Source: JAFMPW01 sp041743085
GTDB taxonomy: Bacteria > Bacteroidota > Bacteroidia > Flavobacteriales > Flavobacteriaceae
Assembly: GCA_041743085.1 (NCBI GenBank)
Contig: JBGTNL010000116.1
Location: 1 to 64,000 of the forward strand
Direction of reading: 5' to 3'
DNA length: 64,000 bases
This document shows, in pieces, positions 35,509-42,908 of this stretch. Numbering within the stretch: position 1 is the stretch's first letter; each line of letters begins with the position of its first letter. The notes beneath the pieces are model-generated. The model searched no databases, had not been told where the DNA came from, and worked only from the letters and a program-made list of their open reading frames with translations. The translations under genes and the position numbers were made by a program.

Positions 35509-36342
35509 ATGAATACTAAAAAAGGTAGTGATCCTTCCCGCCATGGGGGACGTGCTACAGGTGATGAGGGCAGCTTTGCCCTTATTCTGGGCGGGAGTAA
35601 AGGATTGGGCCTGGCAACGGCAATGAAGCTGGCGAGGCATGGGTATAATATCATAGTGGTTCACCGTGATAGGAGGGCGGATCTTCCGGTGATTAAGACC
35701 GCATTCCATGAAATTGAATCCTTTGGGATACAATTCATCAGCTATAATATGGATGCCACCAACCCGGAAAGCAGAAGGAAAATGTTAATGGATATGAGAA
35801 GGAAATTATCCGGAAAGAAAAAAATAAGAGTGTTGGTGCACAGTATCGCCAAGGGCAATTTGAAGCCACTGCATTCCAAAGGAAATAAGGCATTGGACTA
35901 TCAGGATTTTATGATTACAATGAACGCTATGGCCATTAGCTTGTTTGATTGGACCAAGGCACTGGTAAAGGAAAAATTATTTGCAAGAGATACCAGAATT
36001 ATTTCTTTTACAAGCGAGGGCAACAGTAAAGTGCTGCCGAATTATGCTGCAGTTTCCGTTGCCAAAGCGGGCTTGGAAGCCATAACGAGAAGTATAGCCG
36101 TGGAATTCGCGCCTTTTGGGATTAAGGCCAATTGCATCCAGGCCGGGGTTACGATTACCGAATCATTTAAGATGATCCCTCAAAGCGAAAAAATTGCGGC
36201 GGCAGCGTTAAAGCGAAATCCCAGTGGCCGGCTTACACGGCCCGAGGACGTAGCAAATGTCGTTTACTTGCTTTGTACGGATGAAGCCGAATGGATCACA
36301 GGCACAATCATTGCGGTGGATGGAGGTGAAAGATTGCAGTAG
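35509..36342 (+). CDS. SDR-family reductase, enoyl-ACP reductase-like
   Basis: The protein has 277 residues when started at ATG 35509 (an upstream TTG at 35491 would add six). It has the NAD(P) site GGSKGLGLATAMKLA and the active-site pair Tyr179 and Lys186 with the Y-x6-K spacing (YAAVSVAK) typical of enoyl-ACP reductases such as FabI/FabL, not the Y-x3-K of ordinary SDRs. The VHSIAKGN segment also fits that group. It would reduce the enoyl-ACP intermediate in a cluster-specific fatty acid cycle. A 100-base gap separates it from the PKS gene, the largest gap in this part of the operon. Confidence 0.88.
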   Translation: MNTKKGSDPSRHGGRATGDEGSFALILGGSKGLGLATAMKLARHGYNIIVVHRDRRADLPVIKTAFHEIESFGIQFISYNMDATNPESRRKMLMDMRRKLSGKKKIRVLVHSIAKGNLKPLHSKGNKALDYQDFMITMNAMAISLFDWTKALVKEKLFARDTRIISFTSEGNSKVLPNYAAVSVAKAGLEAITRSIAVEFAPFGIKANCIQAGVTITESFKMIPQSEKIAAAALKRNPSGRLTRPEDVANVVYLLCTDEAEWITGTIIAVDGGERLQ

Positions 36343-36437
36343 TTTTTTCCTTTTGTCATTAGAACGACCCGGGGAGGAAACATCCGGAGGAGGTGACGGA
36401 CAAAGTTGCGATGGCTAATTGATATAAGAGTCACTTA

Positions 36438-36893
36438 ATGGAATACGAAGCAATTATAAAAAATCTGCCATATTCACATCCTTTCTTATTTGTAGATGAG
36501 CTAAGTTACGTTGACAATGAAGGGGCTAAAGGCAGTTTTACCTTTCGGAAAGAGCTGGACTTCTACAGAGGTCATTTTAAGCGGCATCCGGTAACGCCTG
36601 GGGTTATCCTGACAGAGTGCTGTGCCCAAATAGGGTTGGTGTGTTTGGGGATTTATTTGTCCGCGGAGATCACAACCAATAAAATGCCTGATGGCGGTTC
36701 TGTGGTTTTAAGCAGTGCGGAGATGGAGTTTTATCATGCCGTCTATCCCGGGGAAAAGGTACATGTGAAGTCGGAAAAAGTGTATTATCGATTTAAAAAA
36801 CTCAAATGTAATGTAAAAATGTACAATCAGAATAACGAACTCGTCTGTAAAGGAGTGCTTTCAGGAATGCTAACTACTAATGATCATGGATAG
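36438..36893 (+). CDS. FabZ/FabA-like 3-hydroxyacyl-ACP dehydratase
   Basis: The 151-residue hotdog-fold protein has PYSHPFLFVDEL at the start and RGHFKRHPVTPGVILTE in the middle. The catalytic pair is His46 and Glu60, separated by 14 residues as in FabZ. It should dehydrate 3-hydroxyacyl-ACP. The end overlaps the ketosynthase start by 14 bases. No ketoreductase gene is present in the cluster, so that step must be supplied by housekeeping FabG or by the SDR. Confidence 0.9.
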   Translation: MEYEAIIKNLPYSHPFLFVDELSYVDNEGAKGSFTFRKELDFYRGHFKRHPVTPGVILTECCAQIGLVCLGIYLSAEITTNKMPDGGSVVLSSAEMEFYHAVYPGEKVHVKSEKVYYRFKKLKCNVKMYNQNNELVCKGVLSGMLTTNDHG

Positions 36894-38160
36894 AAGGGTG
36901 GTGGTAACCGGCATGGGTATCTGTGCACCGAATGGAGTTGGGTTGCCAGATTTTATCAAAAACCTGGACTGTGGAACCAGCGGCATCAGGTTTCACCAGC
37001 AGCTTTCCGATCTTAATTTTGGGTGTCAGGTTGCCGGAAAACCGGAACTCAAGGAAAATGATATAAAAAATTACTTTACCCCCTTGCAACTAAAGGGATT
37101 AAACGCCAGTGGCCTCGTTTACGGAGTCATTGCCGGGACCGATGCCTGGACGGATGCCGGCTTAGACAAAGCGCCTGTGGAAGAGCCCTTTTGGGACAGC
37201 GGTATTATTTTCGGGACGGGTATCCTTGGAGTTGATAAATTCAGGGAAGCCATTCATTTGGTAGATGAGGGGAATGTCCGCCGGTTGGGCAGCACCTCGG
37301 TCATACAAACGATGGCCAGTGGCATCAGTGCCTTTTTAGGGGGTATCTTAGGCTGTGGGAACCAGGTCACTACCAATTCTTCTGCCTGCACAACGGGAAC
37401 GGAAGGTATACTGATGGCCTACGACCGTATAAGTTCGGGAAAGGCTGAAAGAATGCTGGCCGGTAGTTGTGGTGACAGCGGGCCTTATATTTGGGGTGGT
37501 TTTGATGCCATGCGGGTATTGCCAAGAAACTACAACGAGGATCCCGTATCGGCAAGCAGGCCAATGAGTGCCTCTGCGGCAGGTTTTGTGCCTGGGAGTG
37601 GAGCGGGAGCCCTAGTGCTCGAATCGCTGGAAAGTGCTGTAGGACGAGGAGCAGGGATATATGCCGAAGTCCTGGGTGGCGCAGTCAACAGTGGGGGGCA
37701 AAGGGCAGAGGGCAGCATGACCGCTCCTAACAATTCGGCAGTGCAGCGCTGTATTAAAGAAGCCATGGAAAATGCGGGCGTTACCGCGTCCGGTATAGAC
37801 GGTATTAACGGACACCTTACCGCCACGGCCAAGGACGCCGTGGAAATAGCCAATTGGACAAGTGCCCTGGACCGCTCCGGAAGCAACTTTCCTTATATAA
37901 ATTCCTTTAAGGGGTTATTGGGTCATTGTCTGGCCGCCGCGGGAAGTATTGAATGCGTGGCAACTTTGCTGCAACTAAAAGAACAGCGGTTTTTTGGAAA
38001 TTTGAATTGTGAGGACCTGCATCCGGAAATTGCAAATCTTGTGGACCCGGAGCGGATTCCTTTGAAGTCGTTCGATTATTCCCCAAAAATTCTGGCAAAA
38101 GCAAGTTTTGGTTTTGGCGATGTAAACGCATGTGTTATTTTTAAGGCTTTTAAAAACTGA
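36880..38160 (+). CDS. Beta-ketoacyl-ACP synthase (KAS I/II-like)
   Basis: The 426-residue thiolase-fold enzyme has the catalytic triad Cys170 (NSSACTTGTEG), His312 (NGHLTATAKDAVE) and His349 (SFKGLLGHCLAAAGSIE). The second motif deviates from the usual HGTGT context, reading GHLTAT, as in divergent clade members of secondary metabolism. It would elongate acyl-ACP starters for the type III PKS. It may start at ATG 36880 or at ATG 36886. A 231-base gap with an octanucleotide tandem repeat separates it from the carrier protein gene. Confidence 0.92.
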   Translation: MIMDRRVVVTGMGICAPNGVGLPDFIKNLDCGTSGIRFHQQLSDLNFGCQVAGKPELKENDIKNYFTPLQLKGLNASGLVYGVIAGTDAWTDAGLDKAPVEEPFWDSGIIFGTGILGVDKFREAIHLVDEGNVRRLGSTSVIQTMASGISAFLGGILGCGNQVTTNSSACTTGTEGILMAYDRISSGKAERMLAGSCGDSGPYIWGGFDAMRVLPRNYNEDPVSASRPMSASAAGFVPGSGAGALVLESLESAVGRGAGIYAEVLGGAVNSGGQRAEGSMTAPNNSAVQRCIKEAMENAGVTASGIDGINGHLTATAKDAVEIANWTSALDRSGSNFPYINSFKGLLGHCLAAAGSIECVATLLQLKEQRFFGNLNCEDLHPEIANLVDPERIPLKSFDYSPKILAKASFGFGDVNACVIFKAFKN

Positions 38161-38354
38161 TTTGAAATACGGAAGTGCTAAGTCCCTGACAGCGGTTGAC
38201 CGTTGGGAATCCCGTGGGTGGTATACAGGCCCGGGAGGGTAGAAAAATGAATACTTCTGTTAAATTTAAAGTTTAAAACGGTCAGTGGCATTCGGAGAAA
38301 TTCAATATAAAAACTTTTTTACCCCGTTGTAAACATTTTTAGAATTATCTTCCA

Positions 38355-38386
38355 AATAACCCAATAACCCAATAACCCAATAACCC
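38355..38386. repeat. Four perfect AATAACCC tandem repeats before the carrier protein gene
   Basis: AATAACCC occurs four times without a mismatch at 38355-38386, only five bases before the ATG at 38392. It occupies the place where a ribosome-binding region would be, so copy-number change by slippage would alter the leader of the carrier protein gene. Confidence 0.9.
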
Positions 38387-38391
38387 CGTTT

Positions 38392-38646
38392 ATGGTCAAG
38401 GAAGAGCACTATCAGCAATTGAAAACTATTATACAACCATACCTGCCGGAAGATGTAGCGGTAGAGGACATAACTAAAGAGAGTCATTTTATCAACGAAC
38501 TTAACATCAATTCCGCCAACCTGGTGGATATTGTATTGGACGTGGAAGATGCTTTCGACATTGTGTTCGAGAATGAAGACATGGATCAGATGCAGACGGT
38601 GCATGACGCCCTTGCCATTATTGAACTGAAACTTGCCGGCACCTAG
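38392..38646 (+). CDS. Acyl carrier protein with non-canonical attachment motif
   Basis: The 84-residue acidic four-helix protein aligns over its full length with ACPs: the ELNINSANLVDIVLDVEDAF region corresponds to DLGADSL...VMALEEEF in standard ACPs. The phosphopantetheine serine would be Ser41, but the usual D-S-L reads N-S-A. Serine is kept, so the protein can still be activated, possibly by a dedicated transferase. As the last gene of the cluster it is the likely carrier for the fatty acid starter passed to the type III PKS. Confidence 0.88.
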   Translation: MVKEEHYQQLKTIIQPYLPEDVAVEDITKESHFINELNINSANLVDIVLDVEDAFDIVFENEDMDQMQTVHDALAIIELKLAGT

Positions 38647-38715
38647 GCGATAGCCAGTGCTGCTCAATTGGCCCGGGGAAAAGCAAATACGGTAACTATT
38701 TTTATTAGTGGAACC

Positions 38716-38758
38716 CCATTTTAACAATCCCGCTTTTTAGCGGGAGCGGTTAAAATGG
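38716..38758. terminator. Long nested inverted repeat, likely bidirectional terminator
   Basis: CCATTTTAAC (38716-38725) pairs with GTTAAAATGG (38749-38758), and inside it TCCCGCT pairs with AGCGGGA around a short T-rich loop. It lies 70 bases after the carrier protein stop and could end the polyketide operon. It may equally be a mobile palindromic repeat. Confidence 0.5.
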
Positions 38759-38966
38759 ATGGTTGAACTAACCCCGCTTTTTCAGTGGGACTAGCTTTAA
38801 TCGAAAAGAATTGCTCGCAGCTTGCTGCGGGGTTTCCTGTGAAATGTCATTCCCGCAAAAGCGGGAATCCAAATGACGGAATTTCGTTTTTCGACCTTTA
38901 GGTCGAAATAAAACCAGCGAAACCTGTGCCGGGCCTGTAGAGGTATACCCCTGTAGCCTGCAGGCA

Positions 38967-39017
38967 GGGATAGTTGCCCGCCAGAGGCGGGTAAACTTTC
39001 AAGAAATTTTTTATTGC
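38967..39017. repeat. Dispersed palindromic intergenic repeat, copy B
   Basis: This 51-base copy matches the reverse complement of 21331-21381 with only a few differences, centred on the hairpin CCCGCC-AGA-GGCGGG and the arm GTAAACTTTCAAGAAAT. It is also shared with 58610-58650. Confidence 0.85.
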
Positions 39018-39177
39018 CATTTATTCGGGGATTGGTATGAACCGGCCCTGGATCGAACTCCGAATTGTTAAATTTACCCAATGGTGGCAGGTGATCCGCA
39101 GTTATGTCCTAAACATGCTCCATATTTCAACTTCGGGCACACATCCGGAAGAACGAATTACTTCGGTTCAAAAAAAT

Positions 39178-40095
39178 TTAACCCGATTTCGGTTTTTCTT
39201 CCTCCCCGGAGCCCCTTTCAATCCTTACGGGAAATCCGCTTTCTCCACCGTATAATTTGATTTCCTGGATATCCGCAGGCATTGAATATCCGGCTTCTTC
39301 CAATGCCTCCTTAACATTCCTCACCACATTTCCTTTGGTGATAAGGGCTGCACGCCTGAAATCCATGGTATCTACCCAGAAAAAAACCTTCAGGTTAACA
39401 GTGCTGGTAGCCAACTCTTCTGCTATTACAAAATTTTCATGTATATCATCCTCTATCACATTAGGCTCCCTGCGGAGCGCTTCCATCACGGTTTTCTTTG
39501 CGCCTTCGATATTGTCTTCATAGGCGATCCCCACAACAAAGTCCCATCGGAAAAAACCATCCTCGGTAAAATTTGTAACGGGTTCCGTCAAAACGTCGCT
39601 GTTTGGGATGTATACATCCTTTCCGTCAAATGTTTTCAATTTGGTATATCGAAATTCCAGTGCCTTGACCTTTCCGAAGTTATCGCCAATCTCAACAGTA
39701 TCATTAACATCAAAGGGCCTGCTGAAGGCCAGAATGATACCCGCTATGAAATTTTCCCCGATATCCTTAAAAGCAAATCCGAGAACAACTGCACTTGCCC
39801 CTGCCGCAGTGAGTATACCTGTGGCTATTCCACCCAGACCGGCGGCCCGTAAAGCCATCATAATAGCTATAATAATGAGGGTGTATTTGATAGCCTGCCC
39901 TAAAAACCGGCTCATCAACGGATCGCTTGTTTTTTTGGAAATCCTTTTTCGGGCAAATTGGCCTATCCATGAACTGATTAAAATGCCCAGCACAATGATT
40001 AGGATCCCAAGGCCTATTCCCGGTAATTGTTCAATTAACTGATCATAAAAGTTCCTTAGTGATTCCGATATGGAAGTGGTTTCGTCTTGCATCAT
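39178..40095 (-). CDS. Small-conductance mechanosensitive channel (MscS family)
   Basis: The 305-residue protein has three N-terminal membrane helices (GIGLGILIIVLGILISS; YTLIIIAIMMALRAAG; the pore helix GILTAAGASAVVLGFAF). The MscS beta domain follows (FKDIGENFIAGIILAF, RPFDVNDTVEIGDNFGKV) with the conserved KTFDGKDVYIPNSD and a C-terminal alpha/beta domain. It releases osmolytes on hypo-osmotic shock. It stands alone between repeat-rich intergenic regions. Confidence 0.95.
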   Translation of the reverse strand: MMQDETTSISESLRNFYDQLIEQLPGIGLGILIIVLGILISSWIGQFARKRISKKTSDPLMSRFLGQAIKYTLIIIAIMMALRAAGLGGIATGILTAAGASAVVLGFAFKDIGENFIAGIILAFSRPFDVNDTVEIGDNFGKVKALEFRYTKLKTFDGKDVYIPNSDVLTEPVTNFTEDGFFRWDFVVGIAYEDNIEGAKKTVMEALRREPNVIEDDIHENFVIAEELATSTVNLKVFFWVDTMDFRRAALITKGNVVRNVKEALEEAGYSMPADIQEIKLYGGESGFPVRIERGSGEEEKPKSG

Positions 40096-41175
40096 CCTAA
40101 TTCTATTTCTGTTATTTTCCTGTCTGCCGTTACGGCTACGTATTAAAACCCAAACGCCAGTTCCTGAAGGACTGTACTTTGCAGACTTTCTTGCACAAGT
40201 TTACGAAATCGAAGTTTAAAAATGATGCTGTTACAGCCATCCGGTTAAAAGTATTGCATTAGGGGCTACTATTTGGGTTTTCCGGGCAAAAGGCCATGCG
40301 TATTGAAAACCAGGCGATGATGAAAACTCGTTTTAAATTATTGTTGTCCGGTAATACCAAAACTGCAAGTATATGGGGCGTTCCCATTATACTTGTTATC
40401 CAAGGGCTTGTTTTTCATACATTGCCAACAAGTATGAACGTACCTTTGGCAGCTGAAATCAACTATATGATTTCGGTTGGTCACGATCCAGTCTTACGTC
40501 TTATGTCTTGTAGCGCAGCGGTCTTACGTCTTTAACCGGACATTAGTGGTTTTAAATATAAACATTATAAGGTCCCCGAACCCTTAAATTTTGATTTGGG
40601 AAAAATCGTTCCTGTTCACGGAACAGATATCTTGAAATCTCGTTATGGTTTCGTTTTTCCTCTAAAATAAATGCAAATTCAGCAAAACCCGGGGGGTCGT
40701 TTCCCAACTTTGTAAAAATGGAAGAGAAAAGAAAGAAGATAGGAATAAAATCAATATAATTTTTTTACGGAGTATATTTTCATTGGTCTCATTCGTTAGT
40801 TGAAACCCTGCCTAAAAGCGGCAGGCGGGTAGGCACTTTAGTGCAAGACTTTCGGTTTCTAAGAACATTTTGGCCATAATAGTTATTAGGTCATTGATTA
40901 TTGAGTTATTAAGGCGTTCCGACTAAATAACGAACAACTTGGTAACCCAATAACCGTTGGCAATTCCATTGCTTTTCAAAACCTCCGCCATAGGACGGAC
41001 AGGCATGGATTTTCAATCCATAGTGGTTTAGTCGGCAGCCATCAAAGTTACCATAATCCCGATTAACGATTAACCACCCAAAAATTCGATAGGTCGCAAA
41101 AATTCCTACAGAATTTCGTAACTTAAATGCAGTGAAAAATAGTAATTTGCGGGAGAGACTTTATACTATTTGAAA
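40096..41175. other. Long gene-free region carrying a mobile element copy
   Basis: About 1.1 kb without a convincing gene. It contains the mobile element copy 40339-40548 and an imperfect GGCAGGCGGGTAGGC palindrome near 40815-40840. Around 40885-40960 there are AT-rich sequences reminiscent of the AATAACCC repeat (TAACCCAATAACC). A minus-strand open frame of about 60 codons at 40560-40760 has no start codon and no recognisable product. The region probably represents decayed sequence. Confidence 0.6.
40339..40548. mobile_element. Non-autonomous transposable element (MITE-like), copy 1
   Basis: This 210-base element has imperfect terminal inverted repeats sharing the core TGTCCGGT (left end TATTGTTGTCCGGT, right end reverse-complemented CACTAATGTCCGGT). 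It is flanked by a perfect 9-base duplication GTTTTAAAT at 40330-40338 and 40549-40557. It contains inner arms ATACTTGTT/AACAAGTAT and a direct repeat GTCTTACGTCTT. A copy about 90% identical by eye lies at 54173-54386. No transposase is encoded, so an unseen insertion sequence with matching ends probably moves it. Confidence 0.85.
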
Positions 41176-41526
41176 ATGAAAAGATATAATCGGTTAGGCC
41201 TTGTGCTTGTATTATTACTTAGCGGTTCACTTTACCCGACCTACGGGCAAGAGATTAAAAATGCGAAAAAACCGGTCATTAAGGTAAAGAAGAAAACAGT
41301 TATGGAGCAATATGAACCGGGAATGATCCTCACAGTGGACGATCGTATCCGGCTTAAGAAGGAGCGGCTGGCCCTTATTCAAAAAAGGCGCCGGATCATT
41401 GATACCCTGGATATCTCCGACAGAAGGAAGCGAAGACTATTGGAGGAACTTTACGAGACCCCGTATTCCGATAGATGGGAACGCATTATAGCGGATATTG
41501 AATTTGAAAACGACGAAAAATATTAG
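41176..41526 (+). CDS. Small secreted basic protein with IIDTLDIS motif
   Basis: The 116-residue product has a signal peptide ending near TYGQ. A Lys-rich segment is followed by a helical C-terminal half containing RRRIIDTLDISDRRKRRLL at about 71-89. The same motif and helix pattern occur in the protein at 57401-57736, so these are paralogues in one window. The mature protein is small, charged and probably periplasmic. No known domain is recognised. Start: ATG 41176; the upstream TTG at 41170 is an alternative. Confidence 0.8.
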   Translation: MKRYNRLGLVLVLLLSGSLYPTYGQEIKNAKKPVIKVKKKTVMEQYEPGMILTVDDRIRLKKERLALIQKRRRIIDTLDISDRRKRRLLEELYETPYSDRWERIIADIEFENDEKY

Positions 41527-41534
41527 CCATGGCT

Positions 41535-41996
41535 CTAAACGAACTTTTCACCTTCAGTTTCGGGTCCTGTGTTCGGATCTTCTCCTATATTTTCTTTTTC
41601 CAGTCCGGCAGAATCCACAGCAAAGAATTGTAAGACCTCAGAGGGCGTACTGATCTGCTTTATCTTTTTGCCCTTGATCGCGATCGGTTGCTGTAAAAGT
41701 TTGGGATTGTGTTTTAACAATTTTAACCAGTCGTCTGTGCTGAAATCGTTTTCCGACCCTTCGGGGGCGTCAGGGTGGTCTCTAGAAAACAGATCCTGTA
41801 ATTTCACATTCATCTCCTCGGCTATAGAAACCCAAACGGTATCTCCCAGCTTTGTTTTTGCAATATCAATGGTCTGGATTTTCGCCTCCATACTTTCAAC
41901 ATAGCCCAGGGTCTGTTTCGCTATACTCGATTCCGAACTGTAAACCAGCGTAAACTGACGATCGTCCGAGGCAAGTATTCCAATGTCCTTATCCAT
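41535..41996 (-). CDS. ArsC/Spx-fold protein lacking cysteine
   Basis: The 153-residue protein follows the arsenate-reductase/Spx fold: an N-terminal strand-loop-helix TLVYSSESSIAKQTLGYV, then DDWLKLLKHNPKLLQQPIAIKGKKI, the typical ArsC C-terminal signature. At the position of the catalytic Cys the sequence has serines, and the whole protein contains no cysteine, so thiol-based reduction is impossible. It also has an acidic C-terminal tail (NTGPETEGEKFV). It lies 12 bases downstream of the broken hpf gene on the same strand, and may be a regulator or a ribosome/stress-associated protein of the same operon. Function inferred only from fold. Confidence 0.75.
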   Translation of the reverse strand: MDKDIGILASDDRQFTLVYSSESSIAKQTLGYVESMEAKIQTIDIAKTKLGDTVWVSIAEEMNVKLQDLFSRDHPDAPEGSENDFSTDDWLKLLKHNPKLLQQPIAIKGKKIKQISTPSEVLQFFAVDSAGLEKENIGEDPNTGPETEGEKFV

Positions 41997-42008
41997 ATTT
42001 TAATTTAT

Positions 42009-42311
42009 TTAAGATCGCTTCATTTTTTCTTTTCGTCTCGCCAACTTTCGCTCCAACTCATAAACAGACTCCGCGACGGATGCTTCATAACTGGAATGAT
42101 TCGCCTCTGCGAAAAGCCGCGGCCCGGGAATACCAAGCCTTATATTGCGGATTTTACCAATATCCCGTTCCGATGTTTTCCCGGATTTAAAAAATACATT
42201 GGCCCGGGACGATAAAATCATACTTGTCTTCCAGTTTCTCAAGCTTGCCCATTACCAGTGACTCCAGTCATCACCGGCCTTTACCCTGTCGTACTCAAAG
42301 TTAAAACTCAT
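42009..42311 (-). pseudogene. hpf: Ribosome hibernation promoting factor (HPF/RaiA family), two frameshifts
   Basis: From ATG 42311 the minus strand encodes MSFNFEYDRVKAGDD, then the frame runs to an early stop. The next frame continues SLVMGKLEKLEDKYDFIV, and the third continues RANVFFKSGKTSERDIGK to KEKMKRS at 42009. Together the pieces form a full ~100-residue short HPF. One base seems lost around 42266-42274 (GATGACTGG) and one gained in the C/G run near 42203-42212 (GTCCCGGGCC). The intact factor would dimerise or silence ribosomes in stationary phase. Only the last fragment remains open (77 codons from a TTG). Confidence 0.8.
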
Positions 42312-42528
42312 AGCACTTTTATTTGGCCTTAAAGTAGCAAGTAGTGGCGCCAAATCCAAATTAAAATGTGGCCTAACAATAAAAATTTTGACCCGCAAAT
42401 GTTAGGATACTGATAAGAAATTGTTAAAGTCTGATTTGCTGTGAACTATAAGTAGGATTTTATTTTCAAATGTTGTAACTTAATTTAAGTTTATTGCAGT
42501 TAAGTGCAATCCCCAAAACTCTCATGTC

Positions 42529-42864
42529 ATGAAAACAAAAACAGCACCCCCTAAATTCCCTCGTAACAGAACGAGCACAATCCTTCGTTTAGAGCGTATT
42601 AACGAAGACCTTTCTTCACTCAAAAACAATTTAAGATCCTACACCTGCGAACCCAAAACCCCGGTGCTGTTTGAGCAACGGGAAGACATTCGCAGTAAAC
42701 TTGAAGGCATGCGCACTAGCAATCAGGAGCTTATTAATGCTATTCAGGGACATAAGAGAACCCTGGACGACCGCCTGGAAAGCCTTCCCGGCAGATTAAA
42801 GCAGTTTCAGGAATTGAAAAGAAATGTTTCGGAATACATAGGCAGGGCCAAAATGCATTGTTAA
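42529..42864 (+). CDS. Hypothetical coiled-coil protein
   Basis: The 111-residue protein has no signal peptide. It begins with MKTKTAPPKFPRNRTST and is then almost entirely helical with heptad-like leucines (ILRLERINEDLSSLKNNL, LPGRLKQFQELKRNVSEYI), suggesting a coiled coil. Two cysteines are present (YTCEP and the C-terminal MHC). It is not recognised. The position between the HPF/ArsC-fold pair and TerC suggests a stress role, but nothing in the sequence proves it. Confidence 0.65.
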   Translation: MKTKTAPPKFPRNRTSTILRLERINEDLSSLKNNLRSYTCEPKTPVLFEQREDIRSKLEGMRTSNQELINAIQGHKRTLDDRLESLPGRLKQFQELKRNVSEYIGRAKMHC

Positions 42865-42908
42865 AACAATGAGCACATAGGTTTTTAGGAGTGTGTTTTA
42901 TTTGCCCG

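Larger units (their letters stand above)
38647..39177. other. Gene-free intergenic region rich in palindromes
   Basis: No credible coding sequence is seen in these ~530 bases between the carrier protein gene and the convergent mscS-like gene. They hold the 43-base inverted repeat at 38716-38758, a hairpin GTCATTCCCGC-AAAA-GCGGGA...ATGAC at 38846-38877, a TTCGACC/GGTCGAA hairpin near 38890-38907 and a copy of the dispersed 51-base repeat. Small open frames here are derived from repeats. Confidence 0.7.

Noticed and set aside
38355..38386. CRISPR array
   Set aside because: The repeat unit is 8 bases with no spacers; it is a simple tandem repeat.
32518..38646. Flexirubin / dialkylresorcinol (Dar) cluster
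   Set aside because: No DarA/DarB-type KAS III pair, tyrosine ammonia-lyase or glycosyltransferase is present. The key enzyme is a true type III PKS.
39037..39255. Plus-strand frame and GATCGAACTCC resembling a tRNA T-arm near 39050
   Set aside because: No acceptor stem, D-arm or anticodon arm can be paired around it. The frame overlaps the end of the mscS-like gene.
40296..40535. Plus-strand open frame of 79 codons
   Set aside because: It is made mostly of the mobile element copy 1, and the frame is not kept in copy 2, so it is not a gene.
40560..40760. Minus-strand open frame reading LGNDPPGFAEFAFILEEKRN and onward
   Set aside because: No start codon, no recognised family, and it ends at the target duplication of the mobile element. 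Possibly a relic, but not supportable.
42009..42242. An independent 77-residue protein starting at TTG 42242
   Set aside because: It is the last part of an HPF protein; the missing N-terminus is found in other frames immediately upstream.
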